A stretch of DNA of 50,551 bases from positions 1-50,551 of the forward strand of contig JAQTQZ010000023.1 in NCBI GenBank assembly GCA_028712695.1, written 5' to 3'. This stretch comes from Methylovulum sp. Lineage in GTDB: Bacteria > Pseudomonadota > Gammaproteobacteria > Methylococcales > Methylomonadaceae. Both the position numbers and the translations under genes were made by a program. The notes beneath the pieces are model-generated. The model had not been told where the DNA came from. It made no database searches and saw nothing but the letters and a program-made list of their open reading frames with translations. This document shows positions 9,510 through 17,867 of this stretch, piece after piece (the first letter of the stretch is position 1; each line of letters begins with the position of its first letter).

Positions 9510-10188
9510 ACCTCGCGGTTTTTCTGCGGTTATTTTCGATATGGACGGCCTTGTCTTAGAGACAGAAAGCACTTACCGGATAGCATGGCAAGCGGCGGCA
9601 AAGTCTATGGGGCATTCTCTCTCCGATAACTTTCTGTTGTCACTATCAGGGCTGAATTATCAGGAGGTGGTGCAGAACCTAACCGCTGAATGCGGGGCTG
9701 ATTTCAAGCCGCAAACCTTTAACCATGCCGCCAACTGTTTTTGGCGTGACTATGTCGCTGTCCATGGCATCAAAACCAGACCCGGCTTTACTGAATTGCT
9801 GGAATTTATCATTGCCCAACGCAAACCCTTTTGTCTGGCAACAAACAGCCGCGCGGTTAACGTCGAAGAATGTCTTGATTTAGCGGGTATCAAAACTGTC
9901 TTTTCAACCATCATCACGCGTGATGACGTTGCTAATGGCAAACCCGCACCGGATATATTTTTAAAGGCCGCCCAATTGTTACAAGTGCCTATCAACAAAT
10001 GCCTAGTGCTTGAAGACTCCCCTACAGGTATCGCAGCAGCGGCTAAGGCTGGCGCTATTACCGTATGGGTGCCCTCAGCACCTCCGGTTGATCCACAAAC
10101 ATTGGCATTATGTGATCTGGTAATGCCAGATTTAGTGGAAACTCTGGCGACCCTTCGTTTAGAGAAACCATTTAAGAACGGCTTCTAA
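9502..10188 (+). CDS. HAD-superfamily hydrolase (beta-phosphoglucomutase-like subfamily)
   Basis: Probable small-molecule phosphatase or phosphomutase, 228 residues. Motif I is FDMDGLVLETES (nucleophile Asp in DxD), motif II is the Thr/Ser in LATNSR, motif III is the Lys in NGKPAPDIF, and motif IV is LEDSPTGIAAAAKAG. A four-helix cap lies between motifs I and II, as in subfamily I HADs. The GTG start at 9502 has AAGGTG at 9492-9497 and overlaps the upstream gene by 8 bases, so the two are translationally coupled. Position before beta-RFAP synthase suggests dephosphorylation of a methanopterin intermediate, but a generic repair phosphatase is equally possible. Confidence 0.88.
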   Translation: MTKPRGFSAVIFDMDGLVLETESTYRIAWQAAAKSMGHSLSDNFLLSLSGLNYQEVVQNLTAECGADFKPQTFNHAANCFWRDYVAVHGIKTRPGFTELLEFIIAQRKPFCLATNSRAVNVEECLDLAGIKTVFSTIITRDDVANGKPAPDIFLKAAQLLQVPINKCLVLEDSPTGIAAAAKAGAITVWVPSAPPVDPQTLALCDLVMPDLVETLATLRLEKPFKNGF

Positions 10189-10254
10189 GTTAACCTATCA
10201 CGGGTACGTTCGGGTATAATTCATGTCTTTTTCGCAGCACAACAATACATCATC

Positions 10255-11217
10255 GTGATAGTCCAACATTCCAGCGTTTCAGTTGTCGCCCCCGCTCGAT
10301 TACACATGGGATTTATCGATTTAAGCGGATCCTTAGGCCGTCATTTTGGCAGTGTCGGCATTGCACTTAATGAAATCAGCACACGCTTATCGGTTAGCCA
10401 CGCCAATACTTGCCAGATTACCGGGCCTTCGGCAGAGCGGGCAAAGACCTGCCTCACCCAATTAAGCCATGCCTTAGACGTTTCCGATAACCTTAATATA
10501 ACCATTGAGTCCGCTATTCCAGAGCACGTTGGCTTGGGATCGGGCACACAAATGTCGTTGGCAATCGGTTCTGCGCTTAATGCACTTTATGGGCTAGGAC
10601 TGACCGTACGTGATATTGCCGCAGTCACCGAGCGCGGCTTGCGTTCTGGTATTGGCATCGGCATTTTTGAACAGGGTGGCTTGGTGGTCGATGGTGGTCG
10701 TGGTGAAAACACAATCACACCGCCCGTTTTGGTACATTTAGCCGTGCCAGCTGAATGGCGCTTCATTCTAGTTTTTGACCGGCGCGGACAAGGACTGCAC
10801 GGCTTGCAGGAAATACAGGCATTTAAGGAATTGCCGCCTTTTCCACAGCAGGAAGCGGCACGGTTATGTTATTTATTGCTGATGCAAGGTTTGCCTGCAC
10901 TTGCCGAAAACGATCTCAGTAAATTTGGCGAGGTGATCACGCAGCTGCAACAGTCTGTAGGTGAACATTTTTCATCCGCGCAAGGCGGCGTCTTTACCAG
11001 CCCTGAAGTGACACAAGCCATGCAATGGCTCGCAGAGCAAGGCGCGGTGGCAATTGGCCAAACCTCTTGGGGGCCCACAGGTTTTTGCGCCGTTTCTGAC
11101 ACAGACTTAGTTGAAACAATTGTTTGCCAAGCACGGAAGCAGTTTGCGCACTTTGCTAACCTGAGTTTCGTTACTGCCAGCGCCCGTAATAATGGCGGTG
11201 ATGTGGTCTGTTATTAA
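10255..11217 (+). CDS. mptG: Beta-ribofuranosylaminobenzene 5'-phosphate synthase (H4MPT biosynthesis)
   Basis: Condenses 4-aminobenzoate (or 4-hydroxybenzoate) with PRPP, the first committed step in making the methanopterin side arm. In methylotrophs H4MPT carries formaldehyde during oxidation to formate. The 320-residue product belongs to the GHMP-kinase fold: PARLHMGFIDLSGSLGR near the N-terminus, and the glycine-rich loop PEHVGLGSGTQMSLAIG (about 95-111). RSGIGIGIFEQGGLVVDGG and SSWGPTG-like QTSWGPTGFC near the C-terminus are typical of beta-RFAP synthases. The start is GTG at 10255 without a strong ribosome site. It lies 66 bases after the HAD gene, on the same strand. Confidence 0.92.
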   Translation: MIVQHSSVSVVAPARLHMGFIDLSGSLGRHFGSVGIALNEISTRLSVSHANTCQITGPSAERAKTCLTQLSHALDVSDNLNITIESAIPEHVGLGSGTQMSLAIGSALNALYGLGLTVRDIAAVTERGLRSGIGIGIFEQGGLVVDGGRGENTITPPVLVHLAVPAEWRFILVFDRRGQGLHGLQEIQAFKELPPFPQQEAARLCYLLLMQGLPALAENDLSKFGEVITQLQQSVGEHFSSAQGGVFTSPEVTQAMQWLAEQGAVAIGQTSWGPTGFCAVSDTDLVETIVCQARKQFAHFANLSFVTASARNNGGDVVCY

Positions 11218-11604
11218 AGAAACATCCGAGCCTTCGGCTTTGTAGTTAAGGTTCTATGAAAATCTCAGAACCTTCCGACCGATGTTTGCAATGCAATTAT
11301 TAAATGCCATATCAGCTCTGGTTAGAAAAAATCGATTAATATAAAAGTTACGATACCTAAATAGGCTACGGGGAAGTAGCCTTGTCCAAAGAGCAGGCCC
11401 TATTGCTGTTTGAGTGGGGTAATTGGTCAGATGACCGGGTTGGAGAACCGGAGAGAGATATAAAAGAAATTGGGAAAGTCGCCAGTGAAGCCAAGCTATC
11501 CAAGCCTTCACAAAGCAAATTATGTAAGACTGCCTAAACACCGCTTCGCACTGTTCCGGCAGCCCCACATTGCGGTTGTAAGATACCGCAGAGCCGGCAC
11601 GGAA
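11218..11604. other. Gene-free interval with clustered short hairpins
   Basis: 387 bases between converging genes with no credible ORF; the minus frame at 11254-11568 has no ribosome site or recognisable domain. Hairpins seen: AAGGTTCT/AGAACCTT (11248-11255 with 11267-11274), AGGCTAC/GTAGCCT (11363-11369 with 11376-11382, 6-base loop), GGTCA/TGACC (11425-11436) and CCGGGTT/AACCGG (11435-11451). The first may terminate the upstream operon. Confidence 0.5.
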
Positions 11605-11928
11605 TTATTTTTCCAAAAACTCCCGTTTGCCTTCTTTGCCATTCCATTCATCGGCATCAGGCAGTGCTGCCTGGACATCAGTGATAATAGGCCATTGTTT
11701 GGCTAACTGGGCATTCAATTCGATGAACATTTGTTGATCTTCAGGCACTTCATCTTCAGAAAAAATAGCATTGGCAGGGCATTCCGGCTCACACAGCGTA
11801 CAATCAATGCACTCATCCGGGTCAATAACCAAAAAATTCGGCCCTTCATGGAAGCAATCGACAGGACAGACATCGACGCAGTCAGTAAATTTACATTTAA
11901 TACAGTTTTCAGTGACTACAAAAGTCAT
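11605..11928 (-). CDS. fdxA: 7Fe ferredoxin (FdxA type)
   Basis: Low-potential electron carrier with one [3Fe-4S] and one [4Fe-4S] cluster, cytoplasmic. The start chosen is the ATG at 11928 (MTFVVTENC), the standard FdxA N-terminus, giving 107 residues; the upstream TTG adds four residues. Cluster cysteines lie in [17 protein letters not shown] and [12 protein letters not shown]. The first motif has the spacing expected for a 7Fe protein. The acidic C-terminal tail ending in FLEK is typical of the Azotobacter FdI-like group. It stands alone, so its partner is unknown. Confidence 0.94.
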   Translation of the reverse strand: MTFVVTENCIKCKFTDCVDVCPVDCFHEGPNFLVIDPDECIDCTLCEPECPANAIFSEDEVPEDQQMFIELNAQLAKQWPIITDVQAALPDADEWNGKEGKREFLEK

Positions 11929-12045
11929 AATTATTACCAAAAAGTTTAAGAAAATAAGTGTGGATCAAGCGAGTTATATTAGCAGAAAGGATTAGCAGAT
12001 AGAATACCGCGTTGCATTTCCCAACCAATTAATAGACGCTTTGTG

Positions 12046-12729
12046 TCAATCGTGACCGACCATAAACAGGGATGAAAGTGCCTTTTTTGACCTTTCATTT
12101 TTATGTTGGCGCATAGTCTCCAACGCTGTTTTCGCCTCTTTTTTAAGCTCATTATCCACATAAACCTGTTCGGGGCGGACAGGTGCCGCAATTGCCTTGG
12201 TAAAATGCTTTTCAGCTTCTTCAATATGATCTTCTGACAACAAATAGTTACCATAAAAATAATTGCTATCAATGCCGTCAGGATTAATTTTTAGAGCGGT
12301 CTGCAATAATTCATTGGCTTTATCATCATCACCAAACGCAATTGGCCATGGCGGCGTCAAATAATAAAGCGTACCTAAAACCACATAAGCCGAGCCTTCC
12401 ATGGTTTTTGGGTCAATGGCGATGACTTTTTGCAACAAATCACGTACTTCATGGATAGTATCAAGCGCGACCAGTTCACTTTGATACTCTGCATAATTAG
12501 CCTTGATCACCGCTTGCCAATAGAGCAGATCTGGATTATCCGGAAATTGCTTGGCCAATTCGACTGTTTTCTCCAACAGCTGTTGATAAGCAAGTGCTTG
12601 TTGCGCTTTGGGCGTACCGTAGTAAATATGCGCCCACTCTGATTCAAGCCCGTTAATGGTGTTTTTTAAGGGGCTCGCAATAACGGGTGAAAAACCTAAT
12701 AGTAAGACGATAAAAAGGCGAATTTTCAT
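12046..12729 (-). CDS. Secreted TPR-repeat protein
   Basis: Hypothetical exported protein of 227 residues. A signal peptide is clear (MKIRLFIVLLLGFSPVIAS). The mature part is helical with tetratricopeptide-like units, for example LLYWQAVIKANYAEYQ, GSAYVVLGTLYYL and SNYFYGNYLLSEDHIEEAEKH. The arrangement, including the PPWPIAFGD segment, resembles the TatT/TRAP-associated TPR family, but no TRAP transporter genes are nearby, so I give no function. It follows the CYTH gene by 33 bases on the same strand and may be co-transcribed. Confidence 0.75.
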   Translation of the reverse strand: MKIRLFIVLLLGFSPVIASPLKNTINGLESEWAHIYYGTPKAQQALAYQQLLEKTVELAKQFPDNPDLLYWQAVIKANYAEYQSELVALDTIHEVRDLLQKVIAIDPKTMEGSAYVVLGTLYYLTPPWPIAFGDDDKANELLQTALKINPDGIDSNYFYGNYLLSEDHIEEAEKHFTKAIAAPVRPEQVYVDNELKKEAKTALETMRQHKNERSKKALSSLFMVGHD

Positions 12730-12762
12730 GTCGTCATCCTCATTGCACTTTTAAAATACACG

Positions 12763-13239
12763 TTAGGGCTTGTCCCATTCAGAATAAGGATTTATTGACA
12801 GGTTATTATTGTAGTAGCGCATATCATGGGTCACTTCAATTCCTAGCCAATCAGGTTTTGCAAAGTATTTCCCGACTTCGGACAACTCTATTTCAGCGAC
12901 AACCAGCCCTTGGTTGTCGCCATAAAATTCATCAATTTCCCAGAGATTACCGTGGTCAATGACAAAATGACGGGTTTTTTCGATCAACGGTTTCCGGCAC
13001 AAATTGGTCAAAATTTCTTCCGCATCGGCCATAGGGATTTCATATTCATATTCATGCCTATGGCTGCCAATCGTCGCGCTTTTTATATTTAACCAAGCCT
13101 GTTCGGCACTAATCCTGACGCGAATAGAACTGCTTGCCTGTGAACTTAAATAACCTTGCCGATAATTGACGGAGTGGTCAATATGTCCGCGCCAGTCATT
13201 GTTGGCGAGTAAAAATTTGTGTTCGACTTCTATTGCCAT
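12763..13239 (-). CDS. CYTH-domain phosphohydrolase (probable inorganic triphosphatase)
   Basis: Single CYTH domain of 158 residues, cytoplasmic. The diagnostic EIExK-like motif is present as IEVEHKFLL at the N-terminus. Basic and acidic strands of the tunnel fold follow (SSIRVRIS, LNIKSATIG, EYEYEIP, WEIDEFYGDNQGLVVAEIEL). Members hydrolyse triphosphate or thiamine triphosphate, and rarely act as class IV adenylate cyclases; the short bacterial form is most often a triphosphatase. The neighbour upstream (119 bases away, same strand) is the large zeta-kinase protein, so the two may be co-transcribed. Confidence 0.87.
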   Translation of the reverse strand: MAIEVEHKFLLANNDWRGHIDHSVNYRQGYLSSQASSSIRVRISAEQAWLNIKSATIGSHRHEYEYEIPMADAEEILTNLCRKPLIEKTRHFVIDHGNLWEIDEFYGDNQGLVVAEIELSEVGKYFAKPDWLGIEVTHDMRYYNNNLSINPYSEWDKP

Positions 13240-13358
13240 AATGGGATTTTTTACGGTGGCGATAATAAAATGGTTTCGACAAGGACTACGTTACAGCAGG
13301 CAAGGTGTCACTCTGATATTAAAATGAACAGAATAAACCCAAAAACCTTAACATAAAA

Positions 13359-15530
13359 TTAATAACGGGTTGAATCCTGAAGCCGAGTTATCCAAGGTTC
13401 TTTAGCTAGCGGGTCAATATGAAAAGTCAATGTATCCGGCTTATGCACCAGCCCTTCTTCACCCGACGCATTCGGATTGAGTTGCCTTTTTTCGATAAAA
13501 TCCACGAACCGGAGGGTGTTGTAAATCATAAGCACACGATAGATCGTATTATTGTGATAAATCTGGTAAGCGACATTACTTTCATAAAAGGCCGGATTCC
13601 TTTCAATAAGTTCATCAACTTTTTGGGGTTCGTTTCTGGCTAGCTTTTTCAGGACTGAATCATCATGATGTTGACTTATATCTTTTAAATATTCCATGAG
13701 TGAACCGGCAATCTGATGCCGTTGCAAGGCGCGGACTTCGTCATCGGAGCAAATAAAGCTTTCGGCAACCAAATAATGCCGGTCCCGCTCGCCATCATTG
13801 GCAAAAAGTGCCAACTTATGCAACGCCTGATGTTGTAAGGCCGCTAAAAATGAAGCGGGCGCGCGGATGTGCTTGTCGACCGTGACAACCCACGGCAAGG
13901 CACGACCCGTTTTAGCGAAACGTCTTTTAACACTGCTAACCACAGCAGACCTTAATAACTCGTCTTCACGTCCTTCCGGCTTGACAATAAAGGCGTCCAC
14001 TGCCGTGATTTGGGTGTGGAATCCGGCATTACGGAATTGCTCGATGATGTCAGAATAGCGCGGCTTATAAGGAATTCCGGTGCCATCGTAAAGGATATTT
14101 ACCTGTAGCTCCCGGGCATGATTTGCCACCAGGCCGCGCAAGCGGTTGGCGAAGGGCTCGACAAACACATAATCATCGCTATGATGGCTGGCAGCCGTCA
14201 ACACCGTATATAAGTCGCTCAGTTTACGGAATTCATCCAGCGAGGCGGTGACAAAATTGTCTCCGCATTGCGCAACGGCAATATCTTTAACGGCGGTTTT
14301 CCCCGCCCCCGCCCCGCCCATACACATAAACAGTTTGGGAGCTGGCACAGGGGTTTTACCTTGAAAAATCGCCTTCATGGCATTGTCGAGTTTTTCCGTT
14401 ATTTTTCCCAATCGCTGATAAGCAATCTCAATGCCGCGTTGCAGGCGTGCATCACCTTCGGCCGCGATTAACAAGCGGTTTTTCACTGCCTCGTTATTTG
14501 CCAACGCAAAAATTGTCACAGCGTCACCTTCGCATTGCTTGAGCAACTCGACAATCTCCGTATGGCTGGGCGCACGCAGGCCGGTAAGGATATTGACGTC
14601 AAGGCAAAACAGCGGGGCAACGCCTTTTTCATCAATCCTAATACCGTCAATATCGTGTTTGTCAGAAAGCCGTAATGATTCCGTACCGGGCAAATAGCCA
14701 ATGACGTTTTCCGAAAGGCTGCGCGGATAGTCAGCAAACTGTTGGCCAGGTATAAAGAGATTTTTACTGATGCTGGCCAGCGGCACTAAACCGCCATTAA
14801 CTGTCACTAAACAATCAATCCTATCTGGGGTGCGATGAGACAGAAACGGGAGGCCTTGGACGAATTTTTTGTTTTCGGGCCATTTGCCATATCCATTGGG
14901 GGTGTTTTGCAGGCTTTTACTACGGGTGGGATCAAGTGCATGCAGAAAAGCAAGGGTCACTTCTTCATGGCTACTATCCGGATTATGCAGGGCAACCGTA
15001 TCATTGCTCTCCAACCTTCTGAAATCAATGCCATTTTCATAAACGCCTTTAAAGGCAGGTAGGCTCCCTAAAGCGATCATAAAAAAATCCAGCGTTATTC
15101 TATTGCCATAAGCAAAAGCCCTGACACAACGCATTTTCTGATAAAACACGCTCAAACGTTCGGCGATATTTTCGGTATGGATAACAAAGCCGTTATTATC
15201 GAAAATAGCAGTGTCCCGATTATCATCGCCATCTAAAACCAAGCGTTCTATCGTCTCGCGAAACTGTTTGCGCTTATTGGAGTCGGGCATGGTGCCGGGA
15301 CGGTGGCTAACTGTCGCCTGCTCTTTCCAATCATGAAACATCTCCCGATGGATCCGTAAGAACAAATCTGTCAAATAAGTGACCCTTTTTGCCTGATCAT
15401 GCGAAACGGTGCCTTCCCGCTCCCGTTGCAAGGAACTCAAAAGAACGCTACCCCGGGCAATTGCCAAAGCAGTCCGCAAGCTTTTCAGTTGTTGATAACC
15501 TGAAACAAAAAAACGGGAAGGTTCGATCAT
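13359..15530 (-). CDS. Large zeta-toxin-like P-loop kinase protein with a degenerate Fic-like N-terminal motif
   Basis: Unusual 723-residue protein. The C-terminal half has a zeta-toxin-type kinase domain: P-loop GGAGAGKT at 405-412, a catalytic-type Asp432 in SLDEFRKL, and ILYDGTGIPYKPRY from about 479. Zeta toxins phosphorylate UDP-N-acetylglucosamine; related kinases have other substrates. The N-terminal half (about 1-390) is poorly recognisable, but AFAYGNRITLDFFMIAL (137-153) resembles the HPFxxGNGRxxRxF core of Fic domains with the catalytic His missing and one Gly deleted. No membrane segment or signal peptide is seen. No epsilon-like antitoxin is adjacent; a CYTH gene follows. Zeta-like kinase confidence is good, Fic-like is an inference. 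Confidence 0.8.
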   Translation of the reverse strand: MIEPSRFFVSGYQQLKSLRTALAIARGSVLLSSLQREREGTVSHDQAKRVTYLTDLFLRIHREMFHDWKEQATVSHRPGTMPDSNKRKQFRETIERLVLDGDDNRDTAIFDNNGFVIHTENIAERLSVFYQKMRCVRAFAYGNRITLDFFMIALGSLPAFKGVYENGIDFRRLESNDTVALHNPDSSHEEVTLAFLHALDPTRSKSLQNTPNGYGKWPENKKFVQGLPFLSHRTPDRIDCLVTVNGGLVPLASISKNLFIPGQQFADYPRSLSENVIGYLPGTESLRLSDKHDIDGIRIDEKGVAPLFCLDVNILTGLRAPSHTEIVELLKQCEGDAVTIFALANNEAVKNRLLIAAEGDARLQRGIEIAYQRLGKITEKLDNAMKAIFQGKTPVPAPKLFMCMGGAGAGKTAVKDIAVAQCGDNFVTASLDEFRKLSDLYTVLTAASHHSDDYVFVEPFANRLRGLVANHARELQVNILYDGTGIPYKPRYSDIIEQFRNAGFHTQITAVDAFIVKPEGREDELLRSAVVSSVKRRFAKTGRALPWVVTVDKHIRAPASFLAALQHQALHKLALFANDGERDRHYLVAESFICSDDEVRALQRHQIAGSLMEYLKDISQHHDDSVLKKLARNEPQKVDELIERNPAFYESNVAYQIYHNNTIYRVLMIYNTLRFVDFIEKRQLNPNASGEEGLVHKPDTLTFHIDPLAKEPWITRLQDSTRY

Positions 15531-15640
15531 AAGGCCTACCTAAGCAATCAGCGCATCAAAATATGCCGATTATTTTTATTGAAAAAGGGCGGCAAACCAA
15601 CACCATTTTAACAGATGCCACCCATTCCAAGTTTTCACCT

Positions 15641-16360
15641 CTATTTATTCAACAAAGGACTTGTTTTGTTATTGATAAGCTTAATAGCCGCCAAGGCAAA
15701 CCGCTCACCCAAAATCCTATAACCTTCATCGGTATAATGAAGCTTGTCCACATCACCGTTAAGGTCATCAGTATCAACCCAAATGCTATGGCTGCTATCT
15801 GCTTCGGCAACTTGAACTTGCGCGTTGCGTATCATTTCCCAGTCGCGGCTTTGTTTTTTTCGCCGCACACCAAAATCGCTGATACGTCCTATGACCACAT
15901 CAATATCATCACGGCCCAGATCCTGTTTTAGCTGTGCTATCAAACCACGCAACCTAGTTTCATATAAATCAGCATAATGTTTTGCAGCATCGCTTTCACC
16001 CTGCATCCAGATAAAGGTTACCGTGCTATAAGCGGCTGCCGATGTGGCGGCCTTCACCTTACCCATGAGCCGCTGATATAAATCATTAGTGACCCCTGGT
16101 TTGCTAGCCATGCTTTCCATTCCCGGTTGCTGGTACCAACGCTCTATTAATTGCCCGCCTTGGGCATCTTTGACTACGGTGATTCCGTCATTTGGAAAGG
16201 CTTTTTTAAGCGCGGGCGTAAAAGAGATGTCCGGATTAAACCTAGCCATATTAGATTGCCCAGAAAGAATAAATAAATGGCTTGTGTGGGTCGTCAAATC
16301 GGCTGCATTTGCTAAAAAACTGACACACAACAATATTAGCAGTTGGCTTACTTTCTTCAT
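15641..16360 (-). CDS. Secreted SASA/SGNH-type carbohydrate esterase
   Basis: Exported serine hydrolase of about 239 residues. The signal peptide is KKVSQLLILLCVSFLANAA. The first catalytic block is FILSGQSNMARF (Ser in GQSNM), the second is TFIWMQGESDA (GESD, characteristic of the sialate O-acetylesterase/CE6 family), and the third is KLHYTDEGY with the catalytic His/Asp region. Known members remove acetyl groups from sugars; the substrate here is unknown. ATG at 16360 follows AAGGTG closely; GTG at 16363, one codon upstream, is possible and better spaced from GGGAGA. It stands between the zeta-kinase gene and mtaB. Confidence 0.87.
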   Translation of the reverse strand: MKKVSQLLILLCVSFLANAADLTTHTSHLFILSGQSNMARFNPDISFTPALKKAFPNDGITVVKDAQGGQLIERWYQQPGMESMASKPGVTNDLYQRLMGKVKAATSAAAYSTVTFIWMQGESDAAKHYADLYETRLRGLIAQLKQDLGRDDIDVVIGRISDFGVRRKKQSRDWEMIRNAQVQVAEADSSHSIWVDTDDLNGDVDKLHYTDEGYRILGERFALAAIKLINNKTSPLLNK

Positions 16361-16420
16361 CACCTTATCTCCCGTTATAGTTAACCTAATTATCGGTCGC
16401 TGTTAAAGCCTTTAATCTTG

Positions 16421-17713
16421 TCACCCGACAAGGCCGGCCATAATGCAATCATCATGAACGGATGCGAGCCGGACATTGCGTGTCTGATTTTCAAGGCTTA
16501 CCTGCTTGCTGATTATACAACCTACCCGAAGATAATTGGGCGTATAACCAAAGACCCGCTGTTCATTATCTGAGTAAGGCTCGCTGTAGGCTTCCCACAA
16601 CACCGGAAATGTCTTGCCTAGATTACTTTGGCAAAACTGTTGCTTCATCGTTTGGGCCAATTCATGCAACTGCTGGCTACGGTGTCTTTTGACCGCATTG
16701 TCCACTTGGTTTTGCAACGTAGCCGCCTTAGTGCCTTCGCGTTTGGAATAAGTGAAAATATGGATATGGCCAAAGCCTGTTTGTTTGATAAAGTCAAAAC
16801 TATCCTGCCATTCCTGCTCAGTTTCGCCGGGAAAACCAACGATAATATCCGTAGTGATATTAAAGTGCGGAATATGCTGGCGCAATTGCTTGACGATAGC
16901 GGTGAACTCTTCCGTTTTGCACCGCCTTGCCATACGGCGCAGCACCGAATCCGAGCCGCTTTGTAAAGGCAAATGCAAATGGGGCATCAAACGCGGGTTC
17001 TGGAACAATTCAAAAAAATCGGCTGGTAATTCCCAAGGTTCCAAAGACCCCAACCTAAGGCGTGGGAGAGTGGTTTGGGCGAGTATGGCCCTAATCAAAT
17101 CCGCTAAATTATTGCCTAAATCGCTGCCATAGCCACCTAAATGCACACCCGTTAAAATAACTTCATCAATACCCTGTTGATGATGCAAGGCATTGACTTC
17201 ATCAACCACTGCCTGTACAGGGCGGCTGCTCTCGTCGCCTCTGGCGATAGTGACTATGCAGAAAGTACAACGGTAACGGCAGCCATCTTGTACTTTAACG
17301 AAAGCCCGCTGCCTGCCACGGGTGAACAAGGATATTTCTCCAGGCTCTGTCGAGAGTGCGGGCATAACGGACATATCCAGCCCTGTTAAGGTTTTTTCGA
17401 CCAATTGCTGCTTATCCTGATTGCTGACAACCAAATCAACACCTAAAGTGACCGCCGCTTCATCTTGGTTTAAAGTCGCGTAACACCCGCTAACAACCAA
17501 TTTGGCCTGGGGATTATCGCGGTGTATGCGACGGATGAGCTGGCGTGACTTACGTGCGGCATCTTGGGTGACAGCACAAGAGTTAAGGACAATAATGTGT
17601 GCGGCTTGTGCTTGCCGGGTGATCACATGCCCAGCTTTCTGGAACTCCTGGGCCCAAGTCTCCAGCTCCGCTTCGTTAAGGCGACATCCGAGCGTTTTAA
17701 GGTAAACTAACAT
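16421..17713 (-). CDS. mtaB: tRNA t6A37 methylthiotransferase MtaB
   Basis: Radical-SAM methylthiotransferase turning t6A37 into ms2t6A in ANN-decoding tRNAs. The ATG at 17713 gives MLVYLKTLGCRLNEAE, the standard family start, and 430 residues; the longer start adds 16 unsupported residues. The N-terminal UPF0004 domain contributes cluster cysteines in TLGCRLNEAE, LNSCAVTQDA and SGCYATL. The radical-SAM motif is CRYRCTFCIV (Cx3Cx2C). A TRAM-like end follows. Spacing and sequence fit MtaB more than MiaB or RimO (for example LNSCAVT and GDESSRP). No strong ribosome site is visible. Confidence 0.92.
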   Translation of the reverse strand: MLVYLKTLGCRLNEAELETWAQEFQKAGHVITRQAQAAHIIVLNSCAVTQDAARKSRQLIRRIHRDNPQAKLVVSGCYATLNQDEAAVTLGVDLVVSNQDKQQLVEKTLTGLDMSVMPALSTEPGEISLFTRGRQRAFVKVQDGCRYRCTFCIVTIARGDESSRPVQAVVDEVNALHHQQGIDEVILTGVHLGGYGSDLGNNLADLIRAILAQTTLPRLRLGSLEPWELPADFFELFQNPRLMPHLHLPLQSGSDSVLRRMARRCKTEEFTAIVKQLRQHIPHFNITTDIIVGFPGETEQEWQDSFDFIKQTGFGHIHIFTYSKREGTKAATLQNQVDNAVKRHRSQQLHELAQTMKQQFCQSNLGKTFPVLWEAYSEPYSDNEQRVFGYTPNYLRVGCIISKQVSLENQTRNVRLASVHDDCIMAGLVG

Positions 17714-17867
17714 AGTTAATCGATTAATATACTTAAAATGAAAGTAGTGATGGAACTGCAAAACCGTATATTATCCCACAGCTTCGCGCATCACGAATAT
17801 GTTTGCTACCTTGATAGCTGTAATTTTACATGAGGCTATTTTCAATAATCCCGTGAAGGAGAATAAA

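Noticed and set aside
11254-11568. 104-codon minus-strand frame between mptG and fdxA
   Set aside because: Composition is unlike a folded protein, it spans several hairpins and no ribosome site is seen. A degraded mobile element remnant was considered but no match could be argued.
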